A stretch of 35,363 nucleotides of DNA, taken from the IMG/VR virus record IMGVR_UViG_3300045789_000515, positions 1 through 35,363 of that record. One strand, given 5' to 3'. Both the position numbers and the translations under genes were made by a program. Shown here piece by piece: positions 9,548 to 17,468 of the stretch. Source of the DNA: a virus. Below the pieces are notes generated by a model. That model did not search any database and was not told the DNA's origin. It saw only the letters and a program-made list of their open reading frames with translations. Each line of letters opens with the position of its first letter. Within the stretch, counting starts at the first letter, position 1.

Positions 9548-10207
9548 GCCAGGCCTTCGCTCTGAGTTGGTCCAGACGGCGCAACACGTCCACCTCCCAG
9601 GGAAGAAGGTGGATTTGCTTCAGTGCTGCCCAATGGTGGATCTCGGTATAGGTGCAATCGCCCAACTGGCAGAACCACCCCCAGAGGTACTCCATACCTT
9701 CCGGGGGCGACTCAATCTTCAGGCTTTTGGGTTTGTTGCCGGTTTGCTTCCAGACCTGCTCCAGTCGTTCTCGCTGACTGGTGCCGGTCTTGGCGTCGGG
9801 TAAGTCGAGGGCTATTTGCCCTTCCGCCCAGTCGTAGAGTCGCTGGACGGTTTCGTGAAAAAACGGGCATCGTTGGAGGCGTAGCGATCAATCATGTCCC
9901 GCAGCTGGGGCGCATTACGCAACAGATTCTGGACGTTTTCAGGGGTGCATTCCTCGTCAAAGGACCAGTCGGCCACCAGGGCAGCCGTGAGAATCACTGT
10001 GCGATCTTCGGCTTTCGCCTCACCCTTGCCAGCGATGGCCGCCAGATCAGCACGATAGGCCTCCGCTTTCGCTTTCTGGAAGCTGTCAGACCATTGGGAG
10101 CGCACCACCAGATAGTGGTCGGTGGCTTCTCCCTCCGGGGTGCGCAAGGGCACCTTAATGCCCTCGTTTGCCTTGTCGCGAGTGAAAAACGCATCCATTC
10201 CTACCAT
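9513..10207 (-). CDS. Tail assembly chaperone GT, -1 frameshift product
   Basis: The upstream chaperone frame holds an in-phase slippery heptamer T TTT TTC at 9863-9857. Slipping back one base continues as FHETVQRLYDWAEG and stays open to a stop at 9513-9515. The frame is open on both sides of the slip site and runs past the zero-frame stop (TAG at 9814-9812). The fusion would be about 231 residues: 117 from the first frame and 114 from the second. The product ends inside the start of the tape measure gene, as lambda gpGT does. The second frame lacks a suitable early start and ribosome site of its own, supporting expression by frameshift. Confidence 0.85.
9812..10207 (-). CDS. Tail assembly chaperone (gpG-like), short form
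   Basis: 131 residues. The ATG at 10207 overlaps the tail tube stop as TAATG; a second ATG three codons in is possible. The protein is charged and soluble (FFTRDKANEGIKVPL near the start), fitting chaperones that coat the tape measure during tail assembly. It lies between tail tube and tape measure genes, the constant position for this pair in long-tailed phages. The tail of the zero frame (KPSSDSTTGRKGK) is replaced when ribosomes slip at 9857-9863. Confidence 0.85.
   Translation of the reverse strand: MVGMDAFFTRDKANEGIKVPLRTPEGEATDHYLVVRSQWSDSFQKAKAEAYRADLAAIAGKGEAKAEDRTVILTAALVADWSFDEECTPENVQNLLRNAPQLRDMIDRYASNDARFFTKPSSDSTTGRKGK
9826..9863 (-). promoter_or_regulatory. -1 programmed ribosomal frameshift site
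   Basis: Heptamer TTTTTTC (minus strand, 9863-9857) is read as CGT TTT TTC in the chaperone frame, matching X XXY YYZ. Eight bases downstream GTCCAG (9848-9843) can pair with CTGGGC (9831-9826), one G-U wobble, giving a 6-bp stem with an 11-base loop at the expected distance for a stimulator. A second small hairpin, AGGGC-AAATA-GCCCT, surrounds the zero-frame stop. Confidence 0.8.
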
Positions 10208-11145
10208 TACGCGGCACCTTTGGTGATAACGATTTGGCTCTCTTCGGTTTCATCGAACAGCGCCCTCAGATCCATGGAAATGGTCACCTCACCTTCACCG
10301 CTCACGTCAGGCTGGCCACTGTTGTACTTGATGCGCGGCAGCGTGAATGCGTAGGCGTTGGTGCCATCACTCAGGGTGAACTCCAGGCTGGATTCCGTCT
10401 CATTGAGGAATTTCTGGTAGAGCGCTTCGGACTCGAACCAGGCGGTGACGGACCCAGACAGCATGGACTTTTTGATGCTGACACAACCGGCAGTGTCTGA
10501 GCCGACTGTAAACAGAGCGGTCAGGCCGTTTTCCAGGGTCAGGGAAAGCTCGGTAATGATGGCTATTGGCGATCCACCTTCCTCAATGGTTCCGGAGAAG
10601 CTGTCGAACGGGCTGGATGTGGTTGCAGCATCATAGGTGGCGCCAGCAATGGCCGTTTGGGCTGGTTCATCCATGGATCGCCCAACCAGTCCGAAGTTGC
10701 TGGTGATGATTGCGTTCGGCGAAACCGTCAGGTTCCAGGTGTTGAACTCGCAGCCCTTGTAGCGAAGGTATTGGCCAATGTCGCCAAAGTGGCGCTCGAT
10801 GGTGAACGGCCGGCGCACAATTCCCGCCTTCAGTTCATCCGTGCCGGCGCTCGGGGTATCTTCTTCCCAGGTGCCACACAGGACCGCTTCCAACATGGTG
10901 TCGAATGCGCCACCGAAGGACAGTTCGCAGCTGATGTCACCGCCAACCTGCTTGTTTCCGTGTCGCAAATGGGCGACTTGCCGGTCCGAACGCAGCTCCT
11001 GTGACTCAATGGTCTCTTTAGTCAGAGCCAGCGTGGTACCGGTCTGTCGAATCGGCGTAAATACGGGAGTTGCCGGGGTGGTCCCGGCAACGGTTTCGGC
11101 CACCAGGGCCATAGAGTGGCGAGAGCCATTTGCAGGGCAGCCCAT
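10207..11145 (-). CDS. Major tail tube protein
   Basis: 312 residues. Beta-rich with many Thr/Ser/Gly turns. It has the typical tube-protein opening (resistance to unfolding loop ETVAGTTPATPVFTPIRQT, residues ~17-35), then the SQELRSDRQV segment seen in phage tail tube family members (Phage_tube_2-like). It lies between the tail terminator gene and the chaperone pair. It forms the hexameric rings through which DNA passes. The stop overlaps the chaperone start (TAATG). The start at 11145 follows AGGTTCCCT; the upstream 56 bases contain a terminator hairpin. Confidence 0.9.
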   Translation of the reverse strand: MGCPANGSRHSMALVAETVAGTTPATPVFTPIRQTGTTLALTKETIESQELRSDRQVAHLRHGNKQVGGDISCELSFGGAFDTMLEAVLCGTWEEDTPSAGTDELKAGIVRRPFTIERHFGDIGQYLRYKGCEFNTWNLTVSPNAIITSNFGLVGRSMDEPAQTAIAGATYDAATTSSPFDSFSGTIEEGGSPIAIITELSLTLENGLTALFTVGSDTAGCVSIKKSMLSGSVTAWFESEALYQKFLNETESSLEFTLSDGTNAYAFTLPRIKYNSGQPDVSGEGEVTISMDLRALFDETEESQIVITKGAA

Positions 11146-11169
11146 AGGGAACCTCCGGTTGGGACATAC

Positions 11170-11194
11170 AAAAAGGCCCGCTCAGTGGCGGGCC
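11170..11194 (-). terminator. Intrinsic terminator between tail terminator and tail tube genes
   Basis: GGCCCGC (11175-11181) pairs with GCGGGCC (11188-11194) over a 6-base loop. On the minus strand the stem is followed by TTTTTG. It sits within 10 bases of the preceding stop codon. Confidence 0.7.
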
Positions 11195-11201
11195 GTGGGG
11201 G

Positions 11202-11672
11202 TTAGAACGCCCGGTTAATCCAGGCGCTGTAATAAATCGTTATCGACATTCGATTCCAGTTGTCGACGCGCCGCATGGGGCTGACGCCACAGGAGCGAAT
11301 CAGCACGCACAGCGGCACATAAACCGCGTACTCCTGGTCGATGAAATCGAGATCCAGCGTTTCTGTTTGTGGGGGCGCCTCGAACCGGGCGCCAGCCTTG
11401 AACCGGGCGGCCACTTCATCGGCCTTTGCCAATAGCGGGCTGTCGCCGGTGTTCACTGGCCAATTCAGATCAATCTGGAATACGCCATCGTGCCGGTCTT
11501 GCCCGGTATCGCCCAGCGTAGCTACGCCCGGTTGAGCAGGCAGTGCATGCACCCGGGCCCAAGGAGTGCCGGTTTCGGGGTCAAAGTCCTTTCCGGGCTT
11601 TGCCCAGGGCAGCCCAAAATCGCCACTGATCCATGACTGAACCAGCGCGTTGCGAATATCGAGGAATCTCAT
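11202..11672 (-). CDS. Tail terminator protein (DUF4128-like)
   Basis: 156 residues, starting MRFLDIRNALVQSWISGDFG. The layout (N-terminal helix, WARV strand, DRHDGVFQIDLNWPVN strand pair, then a long loop and C-terminal strands) matches phage tail terminator proteins that cap the tube and join it to the head (U/DUF4128 family). Its start overlaps the upstream tail-completion gene by four bases (ATGA). It is the last gene before a terminator hairpin and the tail tube gene. Confidence 0.8.
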   Translation of the reverse strand: MRFLDIRNALVQSWISGDFGLPWAKPGKDFDPETGTPWARVHALPAQPGVATLGDTGQDRHDGVFQIDLNWPVNTGDSPLLAKADEVAARFKAGARFEAPPQTETLDLDFIDQEYAVYVPLCVLIRSCGVSPMRRVDNWNRMSITIYYSAWINRAF

Positions 11673-12073
11673 ACGCGATTTTTCCGGGCTTCTTCTTCAA
11701 ACAGGCGCTTAAACCGGGCCACATTGCGGCGCAGCATGCCCTCCGGCGCTTTGGTGTGCGACCAGCCATCAAACTCAACGCGGTAGGCGTAGGGCATGTT
11801 GTTGCTGAGCAGGGTCACGCTGCCGCCTTCAATGGCTTGCACGATGGACTCCATTTCGGCGGTCGTGGCGCTGCCATCTTTATCAGTGCGGCCATTCTCT
11901 GCTGATGCGGGGGAGCCTGTTGTGGTTTGCCAGTCACCGCGCAGTCGGCCATCCAGAACCGGGGTGTCCATGATGACGGCACGAAACAGCCTCAGCTCAA
12001 CGCCACGGGCAGTCTTTTCCATCGAGCGCCCGGCCTTCTTGGAGAATGACCGAACGTCCGAGGTAAAGCTCAT
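11669..12073 (-). CDS. Tail completion / HK97 gp10-like protein
   Basis: 134 residues. Helical N-terminus (SFSKKAGRSMEKTARGVELR), then TPVLDGRLRGDWQTT. The TPV(L/D)xGxLR(G/N)xW pattern is the hallmark of the HK97 gp10-like/minor tail completion family, followed by NNMPYAYRVEFDGWSHTKAPEGML (seen in two parts here), equally typical. It joins the tube end to the head-tail interface. Both ends overlap neighbours by four bases, so it is translationally coupled in the connector cluster. Confidence 0.85.
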   Translation of the reverse strand: MSFTSDVRSFSKKAGRSMEKTARGVELRLFRAVIMDTPVLDGRLRGDWQTTTGSPASAENGRTDKDGSATTAEMESIVQAIEGGSVTLLSNNMPYAYRVEFDGWSHTKAPEGMLRRNVARFKRLFEEEARKNRV

Positions 12074-12444
12074 TTTCGCACCTGAATCTCATGGAGAAGG
12101 GTTTGCCCTGCAGGGCGCAGGGGCTTAATCCGGATCATGGTCCACTCGCTGCCATCCACTGTGACCGAATCCGTCACCACCGGGTCAACTTCGAACGGCG
12201 CCAGCAGCAACTTGCGGTCACTGGTGCGTATCTCGTTTCCAGCGTCACGGGCCTCGCCGGCCTCCCTGCCTGAATAGTTCAGCAGCACGCCGTTCGGGGT
12301 GAAGCTTTCCGTATTCTGGCCGGTCATGTCGCCAGTGAGCGGATCTTCTGTGCCACCCGTTACCCGGGAAACCGTCACCGGCTGGCCAAACTGAGCCAGC
12401 AGCCTCTGCGCCGTGGCCGCCTGTCGGTCGTAGAAGGCGCTCAT
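12070..12444 (-). CDS. Head-tail joining / stopper protein
   Basis: 124 residues. N-terminal helix (YDRQAATAQRLLAQFG), then a beta-rich part with GQPVTVSRVTGGTEDPLTGD, a charged loop, and a C-terminal DGSEWTMIRIKPLRPAGQTL. This is the form of small head-closure (stopper) proteins that follow the connector adaptor and seal the capsid after packaging. Assignment rests mainly on size, fold pattern and position between the adaptor and gp10-like genes. It is coupled by four-base overlaps on both sides. Confidence 0.7.
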   Translation of the reverse strand: MSAFYDRQAATAQRLLAQFGQPVTVSRVTGGTEDPLTGDMTGQNTESFTPNGVLLNYSGREAGEARDAGNEIRTSDRKLLLAPFEVDPVVTDSVTVDGSEWTMIRIKPLRPAGQTLLHEIQVRK

Positions 12445-12938
12445 GCTCGGACAGCCAGTAGCCCACGGGTTACCAAGAAGTCGGCAAACTGCGCACGGCT
12501 GGGGCGCTCAGGCGCCGCCCACATCAGCTTGCCAGTGTTCTCCACCTGGCCATATTCCACTTCCAGAACGTCCACCTTCTCTTTCGTCACCGGCCCCTGG
12601 CGCTGGTCCGGCGGGCTTGTCTGGTCGTTGAATATCTCAGCAGCCAAGGCCATCTGGCCATACTCAATCCGCGAGGGGATATAGTCGTTTGACTGCAGCT
12701 GCCCATCTGTCCACACGTTGGAGCGGGGCCACGCCAGCGCTTGACCAGCATTGGCCCGGTGGCCCTTCCACTTCATCACGTTCATCTGGACAGCAGCTTG
12801 GCGCAGCAGGGCTTCCTGCTCTGCCTCAGTGCCAGGCACGGTCACACCGTAGCGGGTGCCGTAATCGACAAAATCCGCTGCCGTGGCGTAGCTTTCCGCA
12901 TCCGCCTTGCCTGTGCCGTCCTCGATGATCAGGGCCAT
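12441..12938 (-). CDS. Head-tail adaptor, DnaT-like family (DnaT_2)
   Basis: 165 residues. Starts MALIIEDGTGKADAESYATA and contains QAAVQMNVMKWKGHRA and QALAWPRSNV, the marks of the phage family Pfam calls putative DnaT-like ssDNA-binding (DnaT_2). In phages these genes sit directly after capsid genes and behave as head-tail connector adaptors, so the DnaT name is probably misleading. Ribosome site GCAGGAG lies upstream of the ATG. A terminator hairpin separates it from the capsid genes. Confidence 0.8.
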   Translation of the reverse strand: MALIIEDGTGKADAESYATAADFVDYGTRYGVTVPGTEAEQEALLRQAAVQMNVMKWKGHRANAGQALAWPRSNVWTDGQLQSNDYIPSRIEYGQMALAAEIFNDQTSPPDQRQGPVTKEKVDVLEVEYGQVENTGKLMWAAPERPSRAQFADFLVTRGLLAVRA

Positions 12939-12985
12939 GGGTACTCCTGCATTCCGGCTTACCAGAATGCCTTAAATTCGTGAAA

Positions 12986-13010
12986 TGAAAAGGGGGCAAA
13001 TGCCCCCTTG
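12986..13010 (-). terminator. Intrinsic terminator after the capsid block
   Basis: AAGGGGGCA (12990-12998) and TGCCCCCTT (13001-13009) form a 9-bp stem with a very short loop. It is followed on the minus strand by TTTT CATTT. It starts two bases after the stop of the small capsid-linked gene. Confidence 0.65.
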
Positions 13011-13011
13011 T

Positions 13012-13236
13012 TCACTCGCCAGCCTTATCAGCTGGTGCTTTCTTGGCTGGTGCTTTCTTGCCCTTCTCGGTCACCTTCGGCAGATCCTTTTCGGGGGCTG
13101 CGTCTTTGCGACCATCCTCAGGCACAAAACGGGCATCCACAATGCGGACGCCGGACTTCTGGGCCAGCGCCTTCACATCCTCGTTATAGCGAGTGAAGGG
13201 GCCGGGCAGATACCAAACAGGCGCTTTATTCGCCAT
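13012..13236 (-). CDS. Small capsid-linked protein, unrecognised
   Basis: 74 residues, ATG at 13236 with AAGGAG upstream. The first half (MANKAPVWYLPGPFTRYNED) is compact and hydrophobic-aromatic. The second half is a Lys/Ala/Pro-rich low-complexity tail (KGKKAPAKKAPADKAGE). It directly follows the major capsid gene and precedes a terminator, so it is probably made in step with capsid protein. It could be a head decoration or head-fibre-like factor, but no family is recognised and that is a guess from position. Confidence 0.65.
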   Translation of the reverse strand: MANKAPVWYLPGPFTRYNEDVKALAQKSGVRIVDARFVPEDGRKDAAPEKDLPKVTEKGKKAPAKKAPADKAGE

Positions 13237-13249
13237 GGGTCATTACTCC

Positions 13250-14218
13250 TTACTGAGCAGCGTCGCCAACAGCCACAACGCCCGCGGTGTGTTTCACAGA
13301 AGTGGCCACTTCGTCCCAGTTGGTGCCGGTTGCCAGCTCTGCGTCGGTGGGAGATTTACCGCCGTTCGCTTCGTCCCAGGTGTAGCCTTTCAGGCCCAGG
13401 CCAAAGGTGTAATCCACCTGCATGGTGGTTTCGATGCGGTCTTTGCCGTTGCTGGTTTCGATGTTGCTGATTACGTCGCCGCCGTCATGCACGATGGCCG
13501 CAGACTCAACCAAGCCCAGAACCTTCTGCAGATCCGGGGTGCCCGATTCGGACAGGGCCGGCGCATCGGTAACGATCACCGCCTTGCCCAGAATGTCCAC
13601 CACCTGGACGTTCTGCGCCTGGAACAGCTGCGGGGTGTTGGTCAGGTTCTGGCCAATCAGCTTGTGGTACACGGCACCGGTCATCACGTTGGTGATGATG
13701 TTGCCGCTGTGGTCGCCGAACTTCGCGTGAGCAGAGTTCAGGGCGCCGTAGTCCAGACCGGCAGAGCCGGACACGTCATTGGTGGCATCGCTGTTGTTCT
13801 CGATGGCAGCAACCAGTGCCGCAATGGCAGTGTTCAGCTGGTCGGACATGAGGGCTTCAGCGAAGTTGCGGCTGGCCACTTCAATGCCTTCTGCGGTGGG
13901 CTTGCGCAGCCAGGTCAGCTGGCCCGGCTCGAACAGGATCGGGCCGAAACCACCGGCCACTTTGACGGAGCTGTGCTTCAGCTGGGTCAGGTCAGTGGCG
14001 GATGCTGCGTTGTTGGTTGCGTAGCGATCCACACGGCGCTGTGCGCTGTGAATGGCTGCGAAGAAAGATTCTTGCAGGAAATCACCATCAAAGCCTTCAG
14101 TGGTCAGGCGGATGGAGTTACGGCTTGCGGCGTTGAATTTGTCCACCATCTGGGCCAGCGTCTCAATGGTCGCGGGCATGATGTACTGGTTAAACACCTG
14201 CATATCGGAAAGTGCCAT
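13250..14218 (-). CDS. Major capsid protein
   Basis: 322 residues. HK97-fold coat protein of the type that starts MALSDMQVFNQYIMPATIE. It shows the N-arm, an E-loop-like GFDGDFLQESFFAA region and a P-domain helix (LMSDQLNTAIAALVAAIENN). Next comes NIITNVMTGAVYHKLIGQNL and a C-terminal DYTFGLGLKGYTWDEANGG, characteristic of this coat family (Pfam major capsid protein 13/coat type). It lies directly after the scaffold gene and has a GAGGTAAC ribosome site. It shows no N-terminal protease-cleaved delta domain, fitting a separate scaffold. Confidence 0.92.
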   Translation of the reverse strand: MALSDMQVFNQYIMPATIETLAQMVDKFNAASRNSIRLTTEGFDGDFLQESFFAAIHSAQRRVDRYATNNAASATDLTQLKHSSVKVAGGFGPILFEPGQLTWLRKPTAEGIEVASRNFAEALMSDQLNTAIAALVAAIENNSDATNDVSGSAGLDYGALNSAHAKFGDHSGNIITNVMTGAVYHKLIGQNLTNTPQLFQAQNVQVVDILGKAVIVTDAPALSESGTPDLQKVLGLVESAAIVHDGGDVISNIETSNGKDRIETTMQVDYTFGLGLKGYTWDEANGGKSPTDAELATGTNWDEVATSVKHTAGVVAVGDAAQ

Positions 14219-14229
14219 GATTTGTTACC

Positions 14230-14940
14230 TCAATTATTCAGTTCAGGGAAACGGTTTTTAAGTGCGGCTGTACGCTCGGAGCGGTCACCGCCCAAGCTGC
14301 CTTTAGGTGCGGCACCGCCGCCATTACCGCCCCCGCCGGCACCGCCACCAGAGGCCTTGGAAGCAACAATCAACGGCGCAAAGGCCGGATCGTTGCTGAA
14401 TTCTGCTTTCAGTTCGTCCACCGTCATGGCACTGGGCTTGCCCTCGGCATCCAGCACAACGGTGGTCGGCTTGCCATCACGGACTTCCATGGACAAGCGG
14501 CTGGTCAGGTGCGGCTGTAACGCCTTGGCGCTGCCCTGGACTGCGATCTCTGCCGCAATGCCAGACGCCACACCGGTGACCATTTGTTCCTTAAGCCAGG
14601 CCTGATGCTGCTCAACCTCGCCCTTCAATTCGCTTTCACGCTTTGACAGCTTTTCCTGCCAGCTCTTTTCCAGCGCGTCCACATCCCCTGCCTTACGGCT
14701 CTTGTCGTCATTGATGGAGGCCAGCTGATCTTCCAGCTCTTTCATTCGCTTGGCCGCTTCCTGACGCTCCTGCTTGGCGGTTTTGGTCTCGCCCAGCAGT
14801 TTGTCCTGGTGTTCCTTCAGGCGGCTGTTCTCGGCCTGAATCTCGGCAATCTGCTCCGGGGTCAGGCTACCGCCGCCACCGTCACCACCTTCGCCACCGG
14901 CACCTTCACGTTTAATCTGGGGGATCTTATTGAATCGCAT
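14230..14940 (-). CDS. Capsid scaffolding protein
   Basis: 236 residues. A Gly-rich N-terminal linker (~12-25) leads into a long, highly charged coiled coil (~27-115: SLTPEQIAEIQAENSRLKEH and KRMKELEDQLASINDDKSRK). A compact middle domain follows, then a C-terminal Gly-rich linker and a short basic tail (TAALKNRFPELN). Charged coiled coil plus flexible basic tail, placed immediately before the major capsid gene, is standard for scaffolds that guide procapsid assembly and then leave. Confidence 0.88.
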   Translation of the reverse strand: MRFNKIPQIKREGAGGEGGDGGGGSLTPEQIAEIQAENSRLKEHQDKLLGETKTAKQERQEAAKRMKELEDQLASINDDKSRKAGDVDALEKSWQEKLSKRESELKGEVEQHQAWLKEQMVTGVASGIAAEIAVQGSAKALQPHLTSRLSMEVRDGKPTTVVLDAEGKPSAMTVDELKAEFSNDPAFAPLIVASKASGGGAGGGGNGGGAAPKGSLGGDRSERTAALKNRFPELNN

Positions 14941-14971
14941 TGGTCACCGACCTCTTGGTTTACCCACTGGG

Positions 14972-16042
14972 TTAAAGTCCTGCCCGAGCGAAAGCCTGCG
15001 GCTCAAGTTGCCGCATTTCTGCCAAGGTCAGGGGTTGGAAATTTCTGTCGAGCTGCAGTTGCGCGAATCGCTCTGCATTGATGCCGCCATTGCGGAGCAA
15101 CTTGCCCCGCGTTGGCCCTATTGCTGAATCCTGGAAAGCGGCCGGCTGTCGTTTCAGCCACTGGTAATAAGTCAGGTCGGCGTCCACATAGCCGTTTACA
15201 CTGGAGCGCGTGGCGCCTTTGTCTAGGAAGTCCAGCCCGTCATCCAGCTCAGCCACCGTGGTAGAGCGGCAGCCGATGTGTATGGGGGGCAGCGGCCCCT
15301 CGCCCACCTCGAATTTTTGCCCATCAAGGCTGCGGCACCGCGTAGTGGTGACGCCGTCCAGCGTGGAAACCCAACGGTAACCGGTTACCAGGTCGGCATT
15401 ACGGTCCCACGTCTGCTTTCTGGCTGTGCTAGCCACATGCTGCACGGCAGTCCGCACAATGGCTTCGGCATGGCGCCGGGTGGTGTCCAGCAGGCCGTCT
15501 TTGTAGCGCCGGGCTTTGGTGCCGCGAATCGAGCGGACAATCTCGGCATTGGTCTGGCCCTCGAAAGCGCCCTGCCTGATGCGGTTCTTGACCGCCTCAA
15601 CTTCGCTGCGAGCCCAGTCTTTAATGAATGGATCGAGCAGTTTGCCGCCCTGGCTGCCACGGACGCTCATAGGGTCCAGGGTGGCCGCTGACCAGACCGT
15701 AGTGATCGCCGGCACCGCAAACGAGGCAGCGCTGACCACAGAATTCAGGTTCCGAGCCTCAAAGCCCGCTTCGTATTCGGCCAGCTCCTTAAGGCTACCC
15801 AGCAGGCCAGCTTTTTGCTTGGCATAGAGGCCGGTCAGTAGGCTGTCGATCTCTTTTAGCAGCCGGTTCAGCTTGTCCCGCTTGTAGGCGGCCAGCTCAG
15901 AGCGAAATAGCAGCTTCTTGCGGATTTCCCGGTCAACTTCCTGAAGGAAGCTCACCATCTGCTTGGCCTCGCCGGACTTCAGGCGCTCCAGATAAACCGC
16001 ATGCCGTACCGTGGAATCAACGAGGGCTTCAGGTACCGCCAT
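14972..16042 (-). CDS. Head morphogenesis protein (SPP1 gp7 / Mu F type)
   Basis: About 356 residues from the ATG at 16042 (MAVPEALVDSTVRHAVYLER), with GGATGA as a weak ribosome site; an ATG at 16051 is also possible. The N-terminal half is helical and basic. The C-terminal half carries the family signature: TDTTRRHAEAI-type helix, RWVSTLDGVTTTRCRSLDGQ and LPPIHIGCRST, a Cys/His core shared by Mu gpF and SPP1 gp7 proteins. These bind the portal and enter the procapsid as minor head proteins. It overlaps the portal gene end. Confidence 0.9.
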   Translation of the reverse strand: MAVPEALVDSTVRHAVYLERLKSGEAKQMVSFLQEVDREIRKKLLFRSELAAYKRDKLNRLLKEIDSLLTGLYAKQKAGLLGSLKELAEYEAGFEARNLNSVVSAASFAVPAITTVWSAATLDPMSVRGSQGGKLLDPFIKDWARSEVEAVKNRIRQGAFEGQTNAEIVRSIRGTKARRYKDGLLDTTRRHAEAIVRTAVQHVASTARKQTWDRNADLVTGYRWVSTLDGVTTTRCRSLDGQKFEVGEGPLPPIHIGCRSTTVAELDDGLDFLDKGATRSSVNGYVDADLTYYQWLKRQPAAFQDSAIGPTRGKLLRNGGINAERFAQLQLDRNFQPLTLAEMRQLEPQAFARAGL

Positions 16043-17468
16043 CAGCGTCATCCAGGGCAAGGCCGGTTCCGCTTTCGCCTACTTCCTCGCGCACTTCGTC
16101 ATCGGTCTTTTCTGAATCAATCAGACCGGTGCGGCGCATCCACGCCCACACGTCAGTCTCAGGAACAGCGCCGCTCATCCAGGCCGCCACAATCTCACGC
16201 AGCAACTGGGAATCCAGCGTGTGTTCCACCAGATCCTGATTGAGCAGATAGGACACATCACCAGACGCGCCCATGAACTCGGCGCACCACTCAAGGCACT
16301 TGGTGTACGCCTCGGATACATTGGCGGACGCCAGAGACAGAGCCGAGTGCTGTGCCGCGTCATCGCTGTTCACTTCCGTGGCCGTCTTGATTGCGCTACC
16401 GACCTGCATCAGCCTCGCGCCAAGGCTTGTCATTCTTTCTTCTATCTTGCCAGGCTCTTCCGCCAAACCCGTGTCAGAACTCATTGTGGCTATGCCGAAC
16501 GAACCACCCTCTGGGAGCATAATCGGCGCCCTTGATCCAAACAAAACGCCCCTTTTTTCCAACATTTCTACCCACTGCTGGGTCAGTCCTGCCATCCAGG
16601 GCTGGCCCATGCCCACATAGTGCAGCGAGTTATACCAGCTTGCCTGAATTTGATAGTGGGTTATGTTTAGCCTTGCCAGATCCAGCAGTGGCGCCTTATC
16701 AATGCTGCTTTCATTGTTCTGCGCACCCACAAAAGTGAAGGGTATGCGGTTCCACGGCGCACCGTTTCCGCGCTTGGGAATGTACTGTTGGTGGATTTCC
16801 CATGCCGTGCCCTTTTCATTCGCACGCCAGACGGTGACCTGGTAAAGGCCCTCTACCAGTTGCAGCACTCGGTACTGCTCGATTTCATCAACGCTGAAAC
16901 CGTCCTCCGCCACTTCTTCTGCTGTTTCTTTAAGCACAATCAGCGACAATAGATGAGCGCCGCCCACCTTCGTGGTGCGCCAGTTGGTGATCTGCTCTGC
17001 TTGATAGCGAACAATGCTGGCGCGGACCAGGCCGGCGTTTTGGTCGGCCCGCGAGGCCGGGGCCTCTGCATTGGGGTAATCCACCAGCAGGCCTTCGCGG
17101 CCCTTGCCCATGACGTTTTCGAGGACACGCTGGCTCTGCTGAAAGATGCTTACCCCGGCGCCATCAACATCAGTGGAGACATAATCCAGACCAGCCTGCA
17201 CTTCCAGCTCAGGGTCTTTGCGGAATACCGCACCGATCAGCCCTTGAAGAGTGTGCCCGGTGACGTTGTAGAAGCTGGCCCGCTGCTTGTAGCGGTCATA
17301 GACGGCTTTCTTCTCGCCCGGCTCCTCTTCCACCGCTGACGGGTTCGGCAGATACGCCTCGCCCTTGGCTTTGACTTTTTCCTCACCGGCAACAACGTCC
17401 GCGACCAACTCCCAGCTGGGCAGCGCAGCGTCGTAATCGCCTCTCGTGTAGGTAACGTCTTTAGCCAT
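16029..17468 (-). CDS. Portal protein (DUF4055 type)
   Basis: 479 residues. MAKDVTYTRGDYDAALPSWE is followed by a Y-L-P-N-P motif and FYNVTGHTLQGLIGAVFRKD, matching DUF4055 phage proteins that occupy the portal position. The C-terminal half is helical (ERMTSLGARLMQVGSAIKTA; ATEVNSDDAAQHSALSLASA), as in the crown and stem of portals. Start overlaps the TerL stop as TAATG. It forms the dodecameric ring at the packaging vertex. Confidence 0.9.
   Translation of the reverse strand: MAKDVTYTRGDYDAALPSWELVADVVAGEEKVKAKGEAYLPNPSAVEEEPGEKKAVYDRYKQRASFYNVTGHTLQGLIGAVFRKDPELEVQAGLDYVSTDVDGAGVSIFQQSQRVLENVMGKGREGLLVDYPNAEAPASRADQNAGLVRASIVRYQAEQITNWRTTKVGGAHLLSLIVLKETAEEVAEDGFSVDEIEQYRVLQLVEGLYQVTVWRANEKGTAWEIHQQYIPKRGNGAPWNRIPFTFVGAQNNESSIDKAPLLDLARLNITHYQIQASWYNSLHYVGMGQPWMAGLTQQWVEMLEKRGVLFGSRAPIMLPEGGSFGIATMSSDTGLAEEPGKIEERMTSLGARLMQVGSAIKTATEVNSDDAAQHSALSLASANVSEAYTKCLEWCAEFMGASGDVSYLLNQDLVEHTLDSQLLREIVAAWMSGAVPETDVWAWMRRTGLIDSEKTDDEVREEVGESGTGLALDDADGGT

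Noticed and set aside
12441-12938. Reading the DnaT_2 protein as a replication factor
   Set aside because: It sits in the head-tail connector cluster; the family name is not supported by context.
13193-14605. 470-codon plus-strand open frame
   Set aside because: Antisense to the major capsid and scaffold genes, which have clear family features; it has no recognisable domain.
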